Shown here: piece after piece, positions 9,372 through 17,264 of the stretch | How positions within the stretch are numbered: the first letter of the stretch is position 1 | Layout: each line of letters begins with the position of its first letter | The notes under the pieces: generated by a model | What the model saw: only the letters and a program-made list of their open reading frames with translations | What the model was told of the DNA's origin: nothing | Databases searched by the model: none | Program-made: the position numbers and the translations under genes | Origin: an uncultured Methanomethylovorans sp. | GTDB lineage: Archaea; Halobacteriota; Methanosarcinia; Methanosarcinales; Methanosarcinaceae | Assembly (NCBI RefSeq): GCF_963678545.1 | Contig: NZ_OY782870.1 | Span: 2,728,001 to 2,792,000 of the forward strand | Reading direction: 5' to 3' | DNA length: 64,000 nucleotides

Positions 9372-9961
9372 CAGAAAGTAATAAAATAAAACTTGATGAC
9401 TTTGGTCTCTTTGAAGGCATTTCTGAAACAATCGTTACCACTCACCAGGGTTGGTCCCAAAATGCAGCCCCCATGGGCATAATTAGAAAACAAGACACTG
9501 TCCTAATAAGGCTTTTTAAAGGCTCCAAGACTTATCAAAACATCATGGCTGAAAATTTCCTTGTAGCAAATGTGACAAATGATCCAGTACTGTTTGTCAA
9601 GTGCACTTTTTCCGATATAGAGCCAGATGACATTGAAAATATAACTTCACCAGGAAGAGAGTTCCCCGTACTTAAAGCAGCTCAAAGTTGGGTGGCCTTT
9701 GAATGCATTAATACCAAGATAGCACCTGAAGCCATGATAGCAGAACTACGACCACTTAGAGGACATGTTAACTCTTTTTACCCAAAGGCACCTAATCGAG
9801 GATTCAATGCTATTATCGAGGCAACTATTCATGCCACACGCTATAAGATAGATGGCGAAGAGAAATACCTCAAACTGATCAAATTCTATGAGGATATTAT
9901 TAACAAGTGTGGCGGAGAAAGAGAAAAAGAAGCTCTGCGCCTATTACACACGTTCGTTTAG
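9368..9961 (+). CDS. DUF447 family protein, apparent CTG start
   Basis: The product is 197 residues if translation begins at CTG 9368, which overlaps the stop of the preceding gene as CTGA. The first ATG in this frame is at 9473, but that would remove FGLFEGISETIVTTHQG and NAAPMGI, which are the conserved opening of DUF447. A GGGGG run at 9354-9358 sits nine bases before the CTG. Other DUF447 proteins bind FMN in a split-barrel fold. The rest reads AENFLVANVTNDPVLF and later GFNAIIEATIHATRY, both typical. The function is unsettled. The gene is the third of the marker 9 operon and its end overlaps the convergent PHP gene by four bases. Confidence 0.8.
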   Translation: MTESNKIKLDDFGLFEGISETIVTTHQGWSQNAAPMGIIRKQDTVLIRLFKGSKTYQNIMAENFLVANVTNDPVLFVKCTFSDIEPDDIENITSPGREFPVLKAAQSWVAFECINTKIAPEAMIAELRPLRGHVNSFYPKAPNRGFNAIIEATIHATRYKIDGEEKYLKLIKFYEDIINKCGGEREKEALRLLHTFV

Positions 9962-10629
9962 CCAAAACCCAGTATTTTAGCTGTTCTCTTTTGTGCATTC
10001 GCCATCATCTGGCGTAGCACAAATACCTTTGGAGTTTTGCCACCACCTGGACTTACTTTTCCCTGTCTAATGGCATCAAGGACCGCATCCAAGGACCTTT
10101 CCTGCACGTCTACTTCAGTGTATGACATGCCCACCATTTCAGGCACATGACAATCACTGCCCCCAACCTGAGGAAGCCCCAGAGAAGTTGCAGCAGCACG
10201 TGCCTTATTATTGGGACCATCAGTCAAGCAGCGGGAATTCAAAACCTCCACAGCATCCACATCAAGACCCTCCACATATCCTATGCCATGAGATGTGAGC
10301 TTGAAAGGATGAGGTAATACTACTACCGCATTCTGCGCTCTTGCTCTTTTAATGGTCTCAACTGGTGATAACCCCGATTCTATTCGTTCTTTAATATTAA
10401 GCACAAGGAGATGCCCTTCGGAAGTGCTTATTTCAACACCTGGAATAATGACAAGAGAAGATCCAAGTTCAGCTGCCCTCTTCACGGAGAAAGGACCACC
10501 TTTGATTATATCATGATCACATACTGCAAAACCATCAAGACCATGTTTTTCAGCATAACTGATAATAGCATCAATATCTGCATCACTGTCTTTTGAGAAA
10601 CGTGTGTGGACATGCAGGTCAAATTTCAT
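9958..10629 (-). CDS. PHP-domain metal-dependent phosphoesterase
   Basis: The protein has 223 residues. Metal-binding motifs of the PHP family are present in order: DLHVHTRFS at the N-terminus, then VCDHD, GVEIST, a PHPF motif and finally GGSDCHVPE. Related proteins hydrolyse nucleotide phosphates or histidinol phosphate; a stand-alone archaeal member of this size cannot be assigned a substrate. The reading frame is open 24 codons further upstream, but MKFDLHVHT at 10629 is the usual beginning of the family. Only a weak ribosome binding site (GTGA) is present. The gene converges with DUF447, overlapping by four bases. Confidence 0.82.
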   Translation of the reverse strand: MKFDLHVHTRFSKDSDADIDAIISYAEKHGLDGFAVCDHDIIKGGPFSVKRAAELGSSLVIIPGVEISTSEGHLLVLNIKERIESGLSPVETIKRARAQNAVVVLPHPFKLTSHGIGYVEGLDVDAVEVLNSRCLTDGPNNKARAAATSLGLPQVGGSDCHVPEMVGMSYTEVDVQERSLDAVLDAIRQGKVSPGGGKTPKVFVLRQMMANAQKRTAKILGFG

Positions 10630-10766
10630 ATATTCACATAAAAAATGATTCCTTATAAAATCTCCCGGTGCCAGTGTACTGTAACCGAACAAAAGATACA
10701 AGAATAGAGAAACTAGAGGAATAAGAACTTATAGGAATAGAACGAAATGTGTTCCAGTATAAGAAA

Positions 10767-10843
10767 CAAGCGAACGGGTAAAGGAGTTGTGTATTGGGTG
10801 GTTGGATAGGATTGGTGGTACATTTGAGAAGAGACCCGTTCGC
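10767..10843 (-). ncRNA. Candidate small RNA A, ten-base-pair terminal stem and G-poor core
   Basis: A perfect ten-base inverted repeat, GCGAACGGGT at 10843-10834 and ACCCGTTCGC at 10779-10770 (minus strand), closes a 54-base core with a single G. The core contains CTCAAATGTACCACCAAT, CCAACCACCC and CTCC. A TATA box TTTAAATAA at 10874-10866 lies about 26 bases before the first stem base, so the predicted transcript starts exactly at the stem. A U-rich tract (TTGTTTCTTAT) follows the stem. It lies between hflX and the PHP gene and has no reading frame. It is not a tRNA: there is no T-loop or D-loop. The existence of the transcript is inferred. Confidence 0.5.
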
Positions 10844-10921
10844 ATATTCACTAACATACTCGATCTTATTTAAACATAACGCATGTTAATTTTTAAAAGC
10901 ACCTATACTAACAAATTACGG

Positions 10922-12166
10922 TTACGTGCCTGAAAAGGATTCAATCTTATTCATTATCTCTTCCCTTGCTTCCAGATCCACAAGAATGTGATCTGTATAT
11001 TTAACAGAGTGCACTACCCCTTCTTTGAAAAGCCAGGAAAGGACTGACATCGAGTGCTCTGAAAGAGGCATTGATATTTCCTTCCTTTTCCATACTGGCA
11101 GCATATCCCTTATGGCTTGCCTCAGGTCGTCCAGACCTTCCATGCCCTTTGCAGAGATAAAAACAGGATTTGGGACAAGATATCCAAGAGCTTCCATCTT
11201 CAAATTAAGCTCTTCTCGGCTGATGAGATCTGTTTTGTTCATTACGGCTATCATTGATGCATCATGCATCTGCTCCCAGAGAGTGTCATGACACGCGAGC
11301 AGTTTATCGTGCATTATATCCAGTGGTTCACTTGCGTCCACTACCAGCAAAATGATATCAGCAAAGAAGATCTCGTTCAGGGTCGAACGGAAAGCATCGA
11401 TAAGCCAGTGTGGCAAGTCCTCTATAAAACCTACCGTATCAGTGAGGACAACCTTGCGCCCCATGACATCCATTGAGCGGGCAACCGGAGAAAGAGTCGT
11501 AAAAAGCATGTCAGCCACGTCCACCCCCTCTTCCATGAGAGTATTGAACAAAGTACTTTTACCAGCATTGGTGTAACCTGCAAGCGCTACCAGCGAAAAA
11601 CCGTGAGCATGCCGGAAACTACGCAAGGATTCATTGTGGCCCTGCACATGACTTAGCTCATCCTTTATTCGGGCTATTCTGCCCTTGATATCCTGCTCAT
11701 AGGAATCCTCATAGCTGCCCAACCCCATAAAGCCTGGCCTTTCTTCTTTTTTCAGGTGGGACACAATAATCCTTGCCCTGGGTATCTCATATTCCAGCCT
11801 TGCCAGCTCCACCTGTAACTTGGCACGTCGGGTGGTAGCACGCAGCGCAAATATCTCAAGGATAAGCTGGAACTTGTCGATGACCACACACTTACATATG
11901 TCAGTGATATTGTAAAGCTGCATACTGCTCAATTCATTGCAAAATACCACTTTTTCTGAAGTAAAGGACTCAACAGCCAATGCAAGTTCCTGCACCTTGC
12001 CCTTACCGAGCTGGTATTTTTTATCCGGATAACGGGACTGGATAATTTCTCCCACAACAGAATAACCAGCAGCATAGGCAAGGTCTTTCAGCTCAGCGAG
12101 TTGCCGCTTATTCTTGAATTCATCACTACCAGGATCAAACCTTTGTACCACTATCACTTTTTTCAT
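10922..12166 (-). CDS. hflX: Ribosome-associated GTPase HflX
   Basis: The protein has 414 residues. It has the HflX N-terminal domain with the glycine-rich region SRYPDKKYQLGKGKVQEL and the helical linker RARIIVSHLKKEERPGFMG. The G domain follows: G1 GYTNAGKSTLFN, G3 DTVGFIEDLP, G4 NKTD and G5 ISAKGMEGL. HflX binds the large ribosomal subunit and can split stalled or stored ribosomes. The start at 12166 has AGAGGA upstream. It overlaps the end of the upstream DUF2209 gene by 32 bases in another frame, suggesting coupled translation with DUF2209 and endA. Confidence 0.93.
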   Translation of the reverse strand: MKKVIVVQRFDPGSDEFKNKRQLAELKDLAYAAGYSVVGEIIQSRYPDKKYQLGKGKVQELALAVESFTSEKVVFCNELSSMQLYNITDICKCVVIDKFQLILEIFALRATTRRAKLQVELARLEYEIPRARIIVSHLKKEERPGFMGLGSYEDSYEQDIKGRIARIKDELSHVQGHNESLRSFRHAHGFSLVALAGYTNAGKSTLFNTLMEEGVDVADMLFTTLSPVARSMDVMGRKVVLTDTVGFIEDLPHWLIDAFRSTLNEIFFADIILLVVDASEPLDIMHDKLLACHDTLWEQMHDASMIAVMNKTDLISREELNLKMEALGYLVPNPVFISAKGMEGLDDLRQAIRDMLPVWKRKEISMPLSEHSMSVLSWLFKEGVVHSVKYTDHILVDLEAREEIMNKIESFSGT

Positions 12167-12584
12167 TTAAAGTATCCTCTGCATCTGACTGAAGATCAAT
12201 GGCACCTTTCATTTTAAGTAGTCTTCTGGCACTCACCGAAATATGATGGGCGACCTCTACAGCCCTGCGCTCACTTAGGGACTCCTGGTATTTGAAACCC
12301 CGGGAAAACATGCTAGCAACCAGCCACTGGGGCCTGTTGAACATATCCCCGGCCTCCATCACAATCATAGCCCGGGGATTAAGTCCTTCCACGGTCTTTT
12401 CTACCATTTTAACCACATCAATAAGTTCAGGGGCAGTGCTGCTTGTGAAGTAACGAATATTCGCCTGTTGAGTTTTATCTATATGATAAGGAGACACAGA
12501 AAACGATACAGCCGCGCATACCATGAAGTACCCTCCTTTTTCTACATGTCTTCCAGAAATATCCACGGCAATTATATCGAACAT
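12135..12584 (-). CDS. DUF2209-like archaeal protein
   Basis: This 149-residue protein starts MFDIIAVDISGRHVEKGGYF, with an RNase H or hexokinase-like acidic first strand (AVDISGRH), and continues with GLNPRAMIVMEAGDMFNRPQW. It fits the archaeal family DUF2209, which has no known function; the family call rests on recognition of these segments. It begins nine bases after the endA stop and overlaps hflX, so the three look like one transcription unit. The C-terminal 30 residues are polar and may be disordered. Confidence 0.65.
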   Translation of the reverse strand: MFDIIAVDISGRHVEKGGYFMVCAAVSFSVSPYHIDKTQQANIRYFTSSTAPELIDVVKMVEKTVEGLNPRAMIVMEAGDMFNRPQWLVASMFSRGFKYQESLSERRAVEVAHHISVSARRLLKMKGAIDLQSDAEDTLNEKSDSGTKV

Positions 12585-12593
12585 GTGTATCGG

Positions 12594-13670
12594 TCACATT
12601 TTGATCCTACCGATGTCAATGTAGGTACATTGAACGTTATCATGTACAGCATATATCATTCTTTTGCGCACACTATTGGCCAAGCGCACTGCTCTGGACA
12701 TTACAGGAAGCGCGAACTCATAGTCCTCGGATATGGAATGGACCAAATATTCCGAGTGTGGTAGTTTATCCACTGACTTAAAGTTCAGATACACTCTGAA
12801 ATGGCTGCCGAACTTGAAACCGGTTTTGGGAACAAGACCTCTGTCTCTGAGATCCTCATATGCAAAATACTTAAGCATGAATTCCGATTCAATAACAGAT
12901 GCCTTTGCAGCAAATTCATCGAATGCAAGAGCAAAAGAAGTGCCAGACATATCTGCAACTTCCAGTATGCCTTTTTTAAGAAGATATCCCGATTCCACAA
13001 GGGAAAGCTGCAGACGATCCGCATCAAGGGGATGACCATAGAAACCTTCAGCATGCAACGAACTGGAAACATCACTGTCCCACACAACAACACGGTCTTC
13101 AAGGAAAGTAGACCTTCCATATATACCCTGCACTGCGTCCTCAATGAGTTTCACATCTCCTTTTGGATCTACTTTCCGTATCTCGTAGAAGGTAATGTCA
13201 CTTTCTTCATCAACAATGGCAAGAACCATTGTTTTATGCACATTGTGCGCAGCTTCCAACGACATGCGTAGCTCCCTTAGAGACAAAGGAATGCGCTCTG
13301 AGATTACATGAACAAAAAACTTTGCAGGAGTCTTGCCTGGATGGCCTCCTCTTGGATATACTCTAAAATCCGTAACAGAAGGCTGTACATAATACCCTCT
13401 TTCCCGCAGATCTTTATAGACAATGTATTTTAGATCGAAATACTGCTGCCTTTTTGATGCTTCCGTAAAGAAATTCTCAAATGACAGGGATTTGTCTTCG
13501 ATCTGAATCTCAAGCTTTTTCTTGTAGTGCAGATATGCAGCTTCAATGAGCGTTAGCTCTAATGTATCACCTTTTGGGCGTCCATAATATCCGACATTGT
13601 ACAGCTCATTGATAGCCTGCTTACCAGCCTTAACCCGGTCATTGACAAGTATTCCGATCAAAAAGGTCAC
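12594..13670 (-). CDS. endA: tRNA-splicing endonuclease, fused two-repeat (homodimer) type
   Basis: This 358-residue protein contains two EndA repeats in one chain, the form found in Methanosarcinales and Archaeoglobus. The second repeat keeps the catalytic triad: Tyr in SHFRVYL, His in LPHSEYLVH and Lys in VRKRMIYA. In the first repeat the Tyr (DFRVYPRGG) and Lys (VHKTMVLA) positions remain, but the catalytic His position aligns with Pro in TPAKFFVH, so that half is pseudocatalytic. The enzyme cuts bulge-helix-bulge introns from tRNA and rRNA. The start is GTG at 13670 with a minus-strand TATA (GGTTAAATAAG near 13713), leaving a very short leader. Confidence 0.92.
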   Translation of the reverse strand: MTFLIGILVNDRVKAGKQAINELYNVGYYGRPKGDTLELTLIEAAYLHYKKKLEIQIEDKSLSFENFFTEASKRQQYFDLKYIVYKDLRERGYYVQPSVTDFRVYPRGGHPGKTPAKFFVHVISERIPLSLRELRMSLEAAHNVHKTMVLAIVDEESDITFYEIRKVDPKGDVKLIEDAVQGIYGRSTFLEDRVVVWDSDVSSSLHAEGFYGHPLDADRLQLSLVESGYLLKKGILEVADMSGTSFALAFDEFAAKASVIESEFMLKYFAYEDLRDRGLVPKTGFKFGSHFRVYLNFKSVDKLPHSEYLVHSISEDYEFALPVMSRAVRLANSVRKRMIYAVHDNVQCTYIDIGRIKM

Positions 13671-13835
13671 CTAAATGTTAAAAATGAATTATACGCCCAA
13701 ATATCGGACCATCTTATTTAACCATACTGGACTGAAGCAACAAAAATACAGAATTTGGAACAAAGATTATAATTGAGAACATCTAAAATTAATCCAACAG
13801 TACTTTTATATATTTGTGCAGATATAGAATAAAAC

Positions 13836-13907
13836 GGGTGCCTACAATAAAACCTAGCCTTTATACGGGGTTTTCCAAATCCTTCCTCCTACCACAACCG
13901 GGCACCC
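13836..13907 (+). ncRNA. Candidate small RNA B, terminal stem and C-rich core
   Basis: The stem GGGTGCC at 13836-13842 pairs with GGCACCC at 13901-13907. Inside, AAAACC (from 13849) can pair with GGTTTT (13869-13874). The segment after it, up to the closing stem, contains TCCTTCCTCCTACCACAACC and has no G. A plus-strand TATA box, TTTTATATAT at 13804-13813, sits about 26 bases before the first stem base. A T run follows near 13932-13937, inside the end of the converging TPP-enzyme gene. It resembles candidates A and C in architecture and shares TACCAC with them. There is no reading frame. Transcription is inferred from promoter position only. Confidence 0.45.
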
Positions 13908-13928
13908 CCCTCCTTTAGAAGTAATTAA

Positions 13929-15482
13929 TCATTTTTTAGTACATCTTCCCAGCAGATATATCACAGAAACTCCCTTTTGAGCCAGCTTGGATCCAAGCAG
14001 ATCTTGCATCTGCATTTCGATCACACTTGATGTATCAGCGGTATAGACCGGCATTTCCACAATAGTAGTATCCTGCACCAATGCCTTTACAGCAGGCATC
14101 AAGTCGGGAGCTTCCTGCCCACCAGTCATGGCAGCAACCGAATTCTGCAAGATAACGATAACAACATCATCCTCTGAATCCACTGCATTGATCAGACCAA
14201 CAATACCAGAATGAGCAAGCGCAAAATCACCTATAACTGCAATGCCTTGATCCTTAAAACCACAGGCAGTGGATATAGCTGAACCAAGGGCAAAACCCGT
14301 ATCAACAGCTTGTAATGGCTCAGGAGCCGCCCGGATAGAACAACCCATATCTCCGGCAACCATAACATCGATTTTCGCCAGACATTTGTAAAAAGGCATG
14401 AATGGACAGTCCTGACACAAAGGACGTGAACCTCTACTCTTTATAGTCTGCACTTCAGTATACGTATCTATCCTGCTCTCATCCAAATGATCCAATGCAT
14501 AGATAATATGCCCGGCCTCAACTTGACCATACGGAATATGCCCGGTCATCTTGCCCTTCACTTTCCCTGTTACGGCAATGTGAGATTCAATGTAAGGTTC
14601 GGTCTCCTCGACTACAAGCATAGTGCCGCATGCGCTGATTAACTGCCTTATCTTGTCAAACGGGAAAGGTGCAATCATCTGGAGAGCAAGATGCGAACAA
14701 CCAGCCCACTTTGCTTCTGAAAGTACTTTGTCCACAAGCACTGAAAGATAACCGGATGAAATGATACCTATCTTGCCATTCCCGGATTCCAGCCTATTCA
14801 AAGAAGTAGACTGAACCTCTATTTTAAGCAGAGGCATAGATTCCCGGTGAAATCGCTGGTGTTTCCCTTTAGTAGTAAGTTTCCAAATAGCCCTGTCAAA
14901 AACAGCAGTTGTTTCATTCTGTTGTCCTCTAGTAACCGGTCCTTTGCTATCGAGCAGTCTGTCAGTTATACGGATAATCACAGGAACCTTTGCCTGTTCA
15001 GACAAATTAAAGGCATTTATGATAGAATCGTATGCTCCCCGAGGTGTTGCCGGATCGAATAGCGCAACCTCTGCAATGCTTCCGTAAAAACGAGAGTCCT
15101 GCTCATTCTGAGAAGCCCGTGCCCCCGTATCGTCACCTGCAATAATCACAACACCTGCCCCTATTGTATGATATACCGAAGTCATTAGAGGATCACTAAG
15201 CACGTTCATACCAACATGCTTTACAACAACCACAGAACGCTGACCCGTAACTGATGCACCTAGGGCTTTTTCAAGAGCTGCTTTTTCATTGGTCATCCAG
15301 AAGGCTTTGTAGCCTTCACATTTATGGTTAAGCAGCAGTTCCATAAAAGCTGTTGTAGGGTAACCGGCTACTCCGGTTACAAGTTTTATCCTGCTGTCGA
15401 TCAAAGAATAAAAAAGAGCTTCAACACCAGTGAATTCGCTTATATCTTGAGCTGTATCATCAGGGATCATATATCTCAGCAT
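13929..15482 (-). CDS. TPP-dependent 2-oxoacid oxidoreductase, IorA-like, lacking the ferredoxin tail
   Basis: The protein has about 517 residues. The N-terminal pyrimidine-type domain has GVAGYPTTAFMELL and KHVGMNVLSDPL, as in the alpha subunit of indolepyruvate:ferredoxin oxidoreductase. The C-terminal TPP domain has CQDCPFMPFYKCL, VAGDMGCSIR, and the metal-diphosphate motif IGDFALAHSG ending in QNSVAAMTGGQE. The two 4Fe-4S motifs that end true IorA are missing, and no IorB gene is adjacent. In-frame starts at 15482 and 15470 are possible; AGGA precedes 15482 closely. It overlaps the end of methanogenesis marker 11, suggesting translational coupling. The substrate is unknown. Confidence 0.75.
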   Translation of the reverse strand: MLRYMIPDDTAQDISEFTGVEALFYSLIDSRIKLVTGVAGYPTTAFMELLLNHKCEGYKAFWMTNEKAALEKALGASVTGQRSVVVVKHVGMNVLSDPLMTSVYHTIGAGVVIIAGDDTGARASQNEQDSRFYGSIAEVALFDPATPRGAYDSIINAFNLSEQAKVPVIIRITDRLLDSKGPVTRGQQNETTAVFDRAIWKLTTKGKHQRFHRESMPLLKIEVQSTSLNRLESGNGKIGIISSGYLSVLVDKVLSEAKWAGCSHLALQMIAPFPFDKIRQLISACGTMLVVEETEPYIESHIAVTGKVKGKMTGHIPYGQVEAGHIIYALDHLDESRIDTYTEVQTIKSRGSRPLCQDCPFMPFYKCLAKIDVMVAGDMGCSIRAAPEPLQAVDTGFALGSAISTACGFKDQGIAVIGDFALAHSGIVGLINAVDSEDDVVIVILQNSVAAMTGGQEAPDLMPAVKALVQDTTIVEMPVYTADTSSVIEMQMQDLLGSKLAQKGVSVIYLLGRCTKK

Positions 15483-16377
15483 CCATCCTGACGGACTCTT
15501 CCGGCCTTGCGAACCATGCAAGTGAAGCCAGCGCACCTATAACACCATTGCCGTCCATCCATATCTCCACACCATTGTCTTTAGCACACTGTAGTGCATA
15601 TTCCCTGGTAAGCTCGCCACTGCGACATTTCCTGCTATATGGATATAGATCATGCGCACTGAAGTTCTGGAGCACTACCATTCCTGTTTGATCTGAAACA
15701 CTGTATTTAAGAAGTGCCGTCTTTATGCTTTCAAGAAGCTCTTTCTTTGCAGTTTCATCCACACATCCAAACTCCAGTACAGTGGATACGCAGTTCTGCG
15801 TCCTTGCAGAAACCGGAAAAAGCTGGACTAGCGAATGTGAAAGATAAACAGACTCAGGGCAATCCAGTTCTTTTGCGATATTATGAGTAAGGGTCCAAGT
15901 AGCACCTTTTTCCTTGGAGTCAGTATCATCAATGCCTATGAGCAACCTTTCTCTTCGGGGAACAACAACTGTGCCCTTTGCTGCACGCCCTCCCCCTGAT
16001 TCACTGTAGTTGCAGCTCAGGACACCTTGTGCAAAAGCCCGGCACTTAGTGGCACCTACACCACCGCCACCCAGACCTGCATAGGTGAGATGGACCTCAT
16101 TTTGTTCCACAACAATAGATTCTATGCCAGCTGCAGCAATGGACGGTTTGAGTTCAAGTTTAGAGGTACCTATCTTTGCAAGATACCTGATCATATTCCC
16201 TATGGACCTTGTCTTCAAAATAAGCGGAGAATGCGAATAATGGAATTTTGACCATGCAGCACCGCCATAACAATTAGAATGTTCAACGATCTCTACATAT
16301 TCATTGTTTTTGTCGCATATTGCGTATATACCCCTATACGGAGTTGTATAAGGGTCATTGAGTTCTATCTCTTTCAT
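15460..16377 (-). CDS. Methanogenesis marker protein 11
   Basis: The protein has 305 residues. Diagnostic segments are YRGIYAICDKNNEYVE, TYAGLGGGGVGATKCRA and RLLIGIDDTDSKEKGATW, the last shared with TiaS-like (DUF1743) ATP-binding proteins that modify tRNA. A later region VYLSHSLVQLFPVS and the C-terminal HDLYPYSRKCRSGELT complete the family. It is found almost only in methanogens and its chemistry is unknown. No ribosome binding site is seen; a TATA-like sequence about 28 bases upstream of 16377 suggests a nearly leaderless mRNA. It overlaps the TPP-enzyme gene at its 3' end. Confidence 0.88.
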   Translation of the reverse strand: MKEIELNDPYTTPYRGIYAICDKNNEYVEIVEHSNCYGGAAWSKFHYSHSPLILKTRSIGNMIRYLAKIGTSKLELKPSIAAAGIESIVVEQNEVHLTYAGLGGGGVGATKCRAFAQGVLSCNYSESGGGRAAKGTVVVPRRERLLIGIDDTDSKEKGATWTLTHNIAKELDCPESVYLSHSLVQLFPVSARTQNCVSTVLEFGCVDETAKKELLESIKTALLKYSVSDQTGMVVLQNFSAHDLYPYSRKCRSGELTREYALQCAKDNGVEIWMDGNGVIGALASLAWFARPEESVRMDAEIYDP

Positions 16378-16423
16378 CTGAGTCTTTAATTGATAGTAAA
16401 TACCTTAAAGGTTTTGTTTTCCT

Positions 16424-17113
16424 TCAGCTGACAAGACCCTCATCCTTGAGGCTAACATACCTGCCATCACCTATAATAACATGGTCCAGGACATCGATAC
16501 CTAATATTTTCCCACCCTGAATGAGCTTTTCTGTAACAGCTATATCCTCCTTGCTGGGTGTAGGGTCACCGGATGGATGATTATGCGATATAATAACTGA
16601 TGCTGATGATTCCATGAGCGCGGATTTGAACACTTCTCTGGGATGCACAATGTTGGAATTGAGGCTGCCGATGGAAACAACCTCTTCTTTAAGTACATGA
16701 TTCTTAGTGTCGAGATAAAGCACCACAAGTTTCTCACGCTTTTGCTCCCGCATACCCGGATACAACATTGAATAGACATCAGCAGGAGAGCGGATCTTAC
16801 GCTTTGGTTCATCCACATGCCGCTCCAGTTTACGTGCAAGCTCAAACACAGCAGCTATCTGCGCAGCTTTGGTGGGCCCTATGCCATGTATCTGCATAAG
16901 TTTTGAAATTTGTACCTGGCTCAGTTGTTTGACATTGTACTCTGAGAATATTCTCTGGCACATATTTACTACATTTTCTTTCTGCGTTCCGGTCCTAAGG
17001 ATCACAGCCAGAAGTTCGGCAGTGGACAGAGCCTCAGGGCCATATTTCAACAAGCGCTCAGTAGGCCTGTCATCAACAGGAATGTCATGCATCGTCAGCC
17101 TGTAATCGCTCAT
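16424..17113 (-). CDS. radC: RadC family JAB/MPN domain protein
   Basis: The protein has 229 residues. The N-terminal helix-hairpin-helix (IHGIGPTKAAQI) is followed by the JAMM metalloprotease-type motif HNHPSGDPTPSKED and the upstream conserved Glu in SALMESSA. RadC proteins are abundant in bacteria and in some methanogens, with no agreed function; a role in DNA repair is not supported experimentally. The in-frame start at 17122 is TTG, so ATG at 17113 is chosen. A degenerate copy of this gene's start and upstream region lies at 19403-19520. Confidence 0.92.
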   Translation of the reverse strand: MSDYRLTMHDIPVDDRPTERLLKYGPEALSTAELLAVILRTGTQKENVVNMCQRIFSEYNVKQLSQVQISKLMQIHGIGPTKAAQIAAVFELARKLERHVDEPKRKIRSPADVYSMLYPGMREQKREKLVVLYLDTKNHVLKEEVVSIGSLNSNIVHPREVFKSALMESSASVIISHNHPSGDPTPSKEDIAVTEKLIQGGKILGIDVLDHVIIGDGRYVSLKDEGLVS

Positions 17114-17264
17114 AACCTGCAAAATTACTTATTACAATATAAAGTGTTCTATATTATTTTAAATTAAAATAAACAAAATATAATTGTACGCCGTCATGAA
17201 CCATTACCTGTAAACGTGTCCAAACCTTACGTTCTTTATAGCATTAATTTGCATAGAACTGTAC

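Noticed and set aside
10767-10843. Candidate RNA A as a tRNA, box C/D or H/ACA guide RNA
   Set aside because: No T-loop or D-loop, no RTGATGA/CTGA boxes and no ACA tail in the right place.
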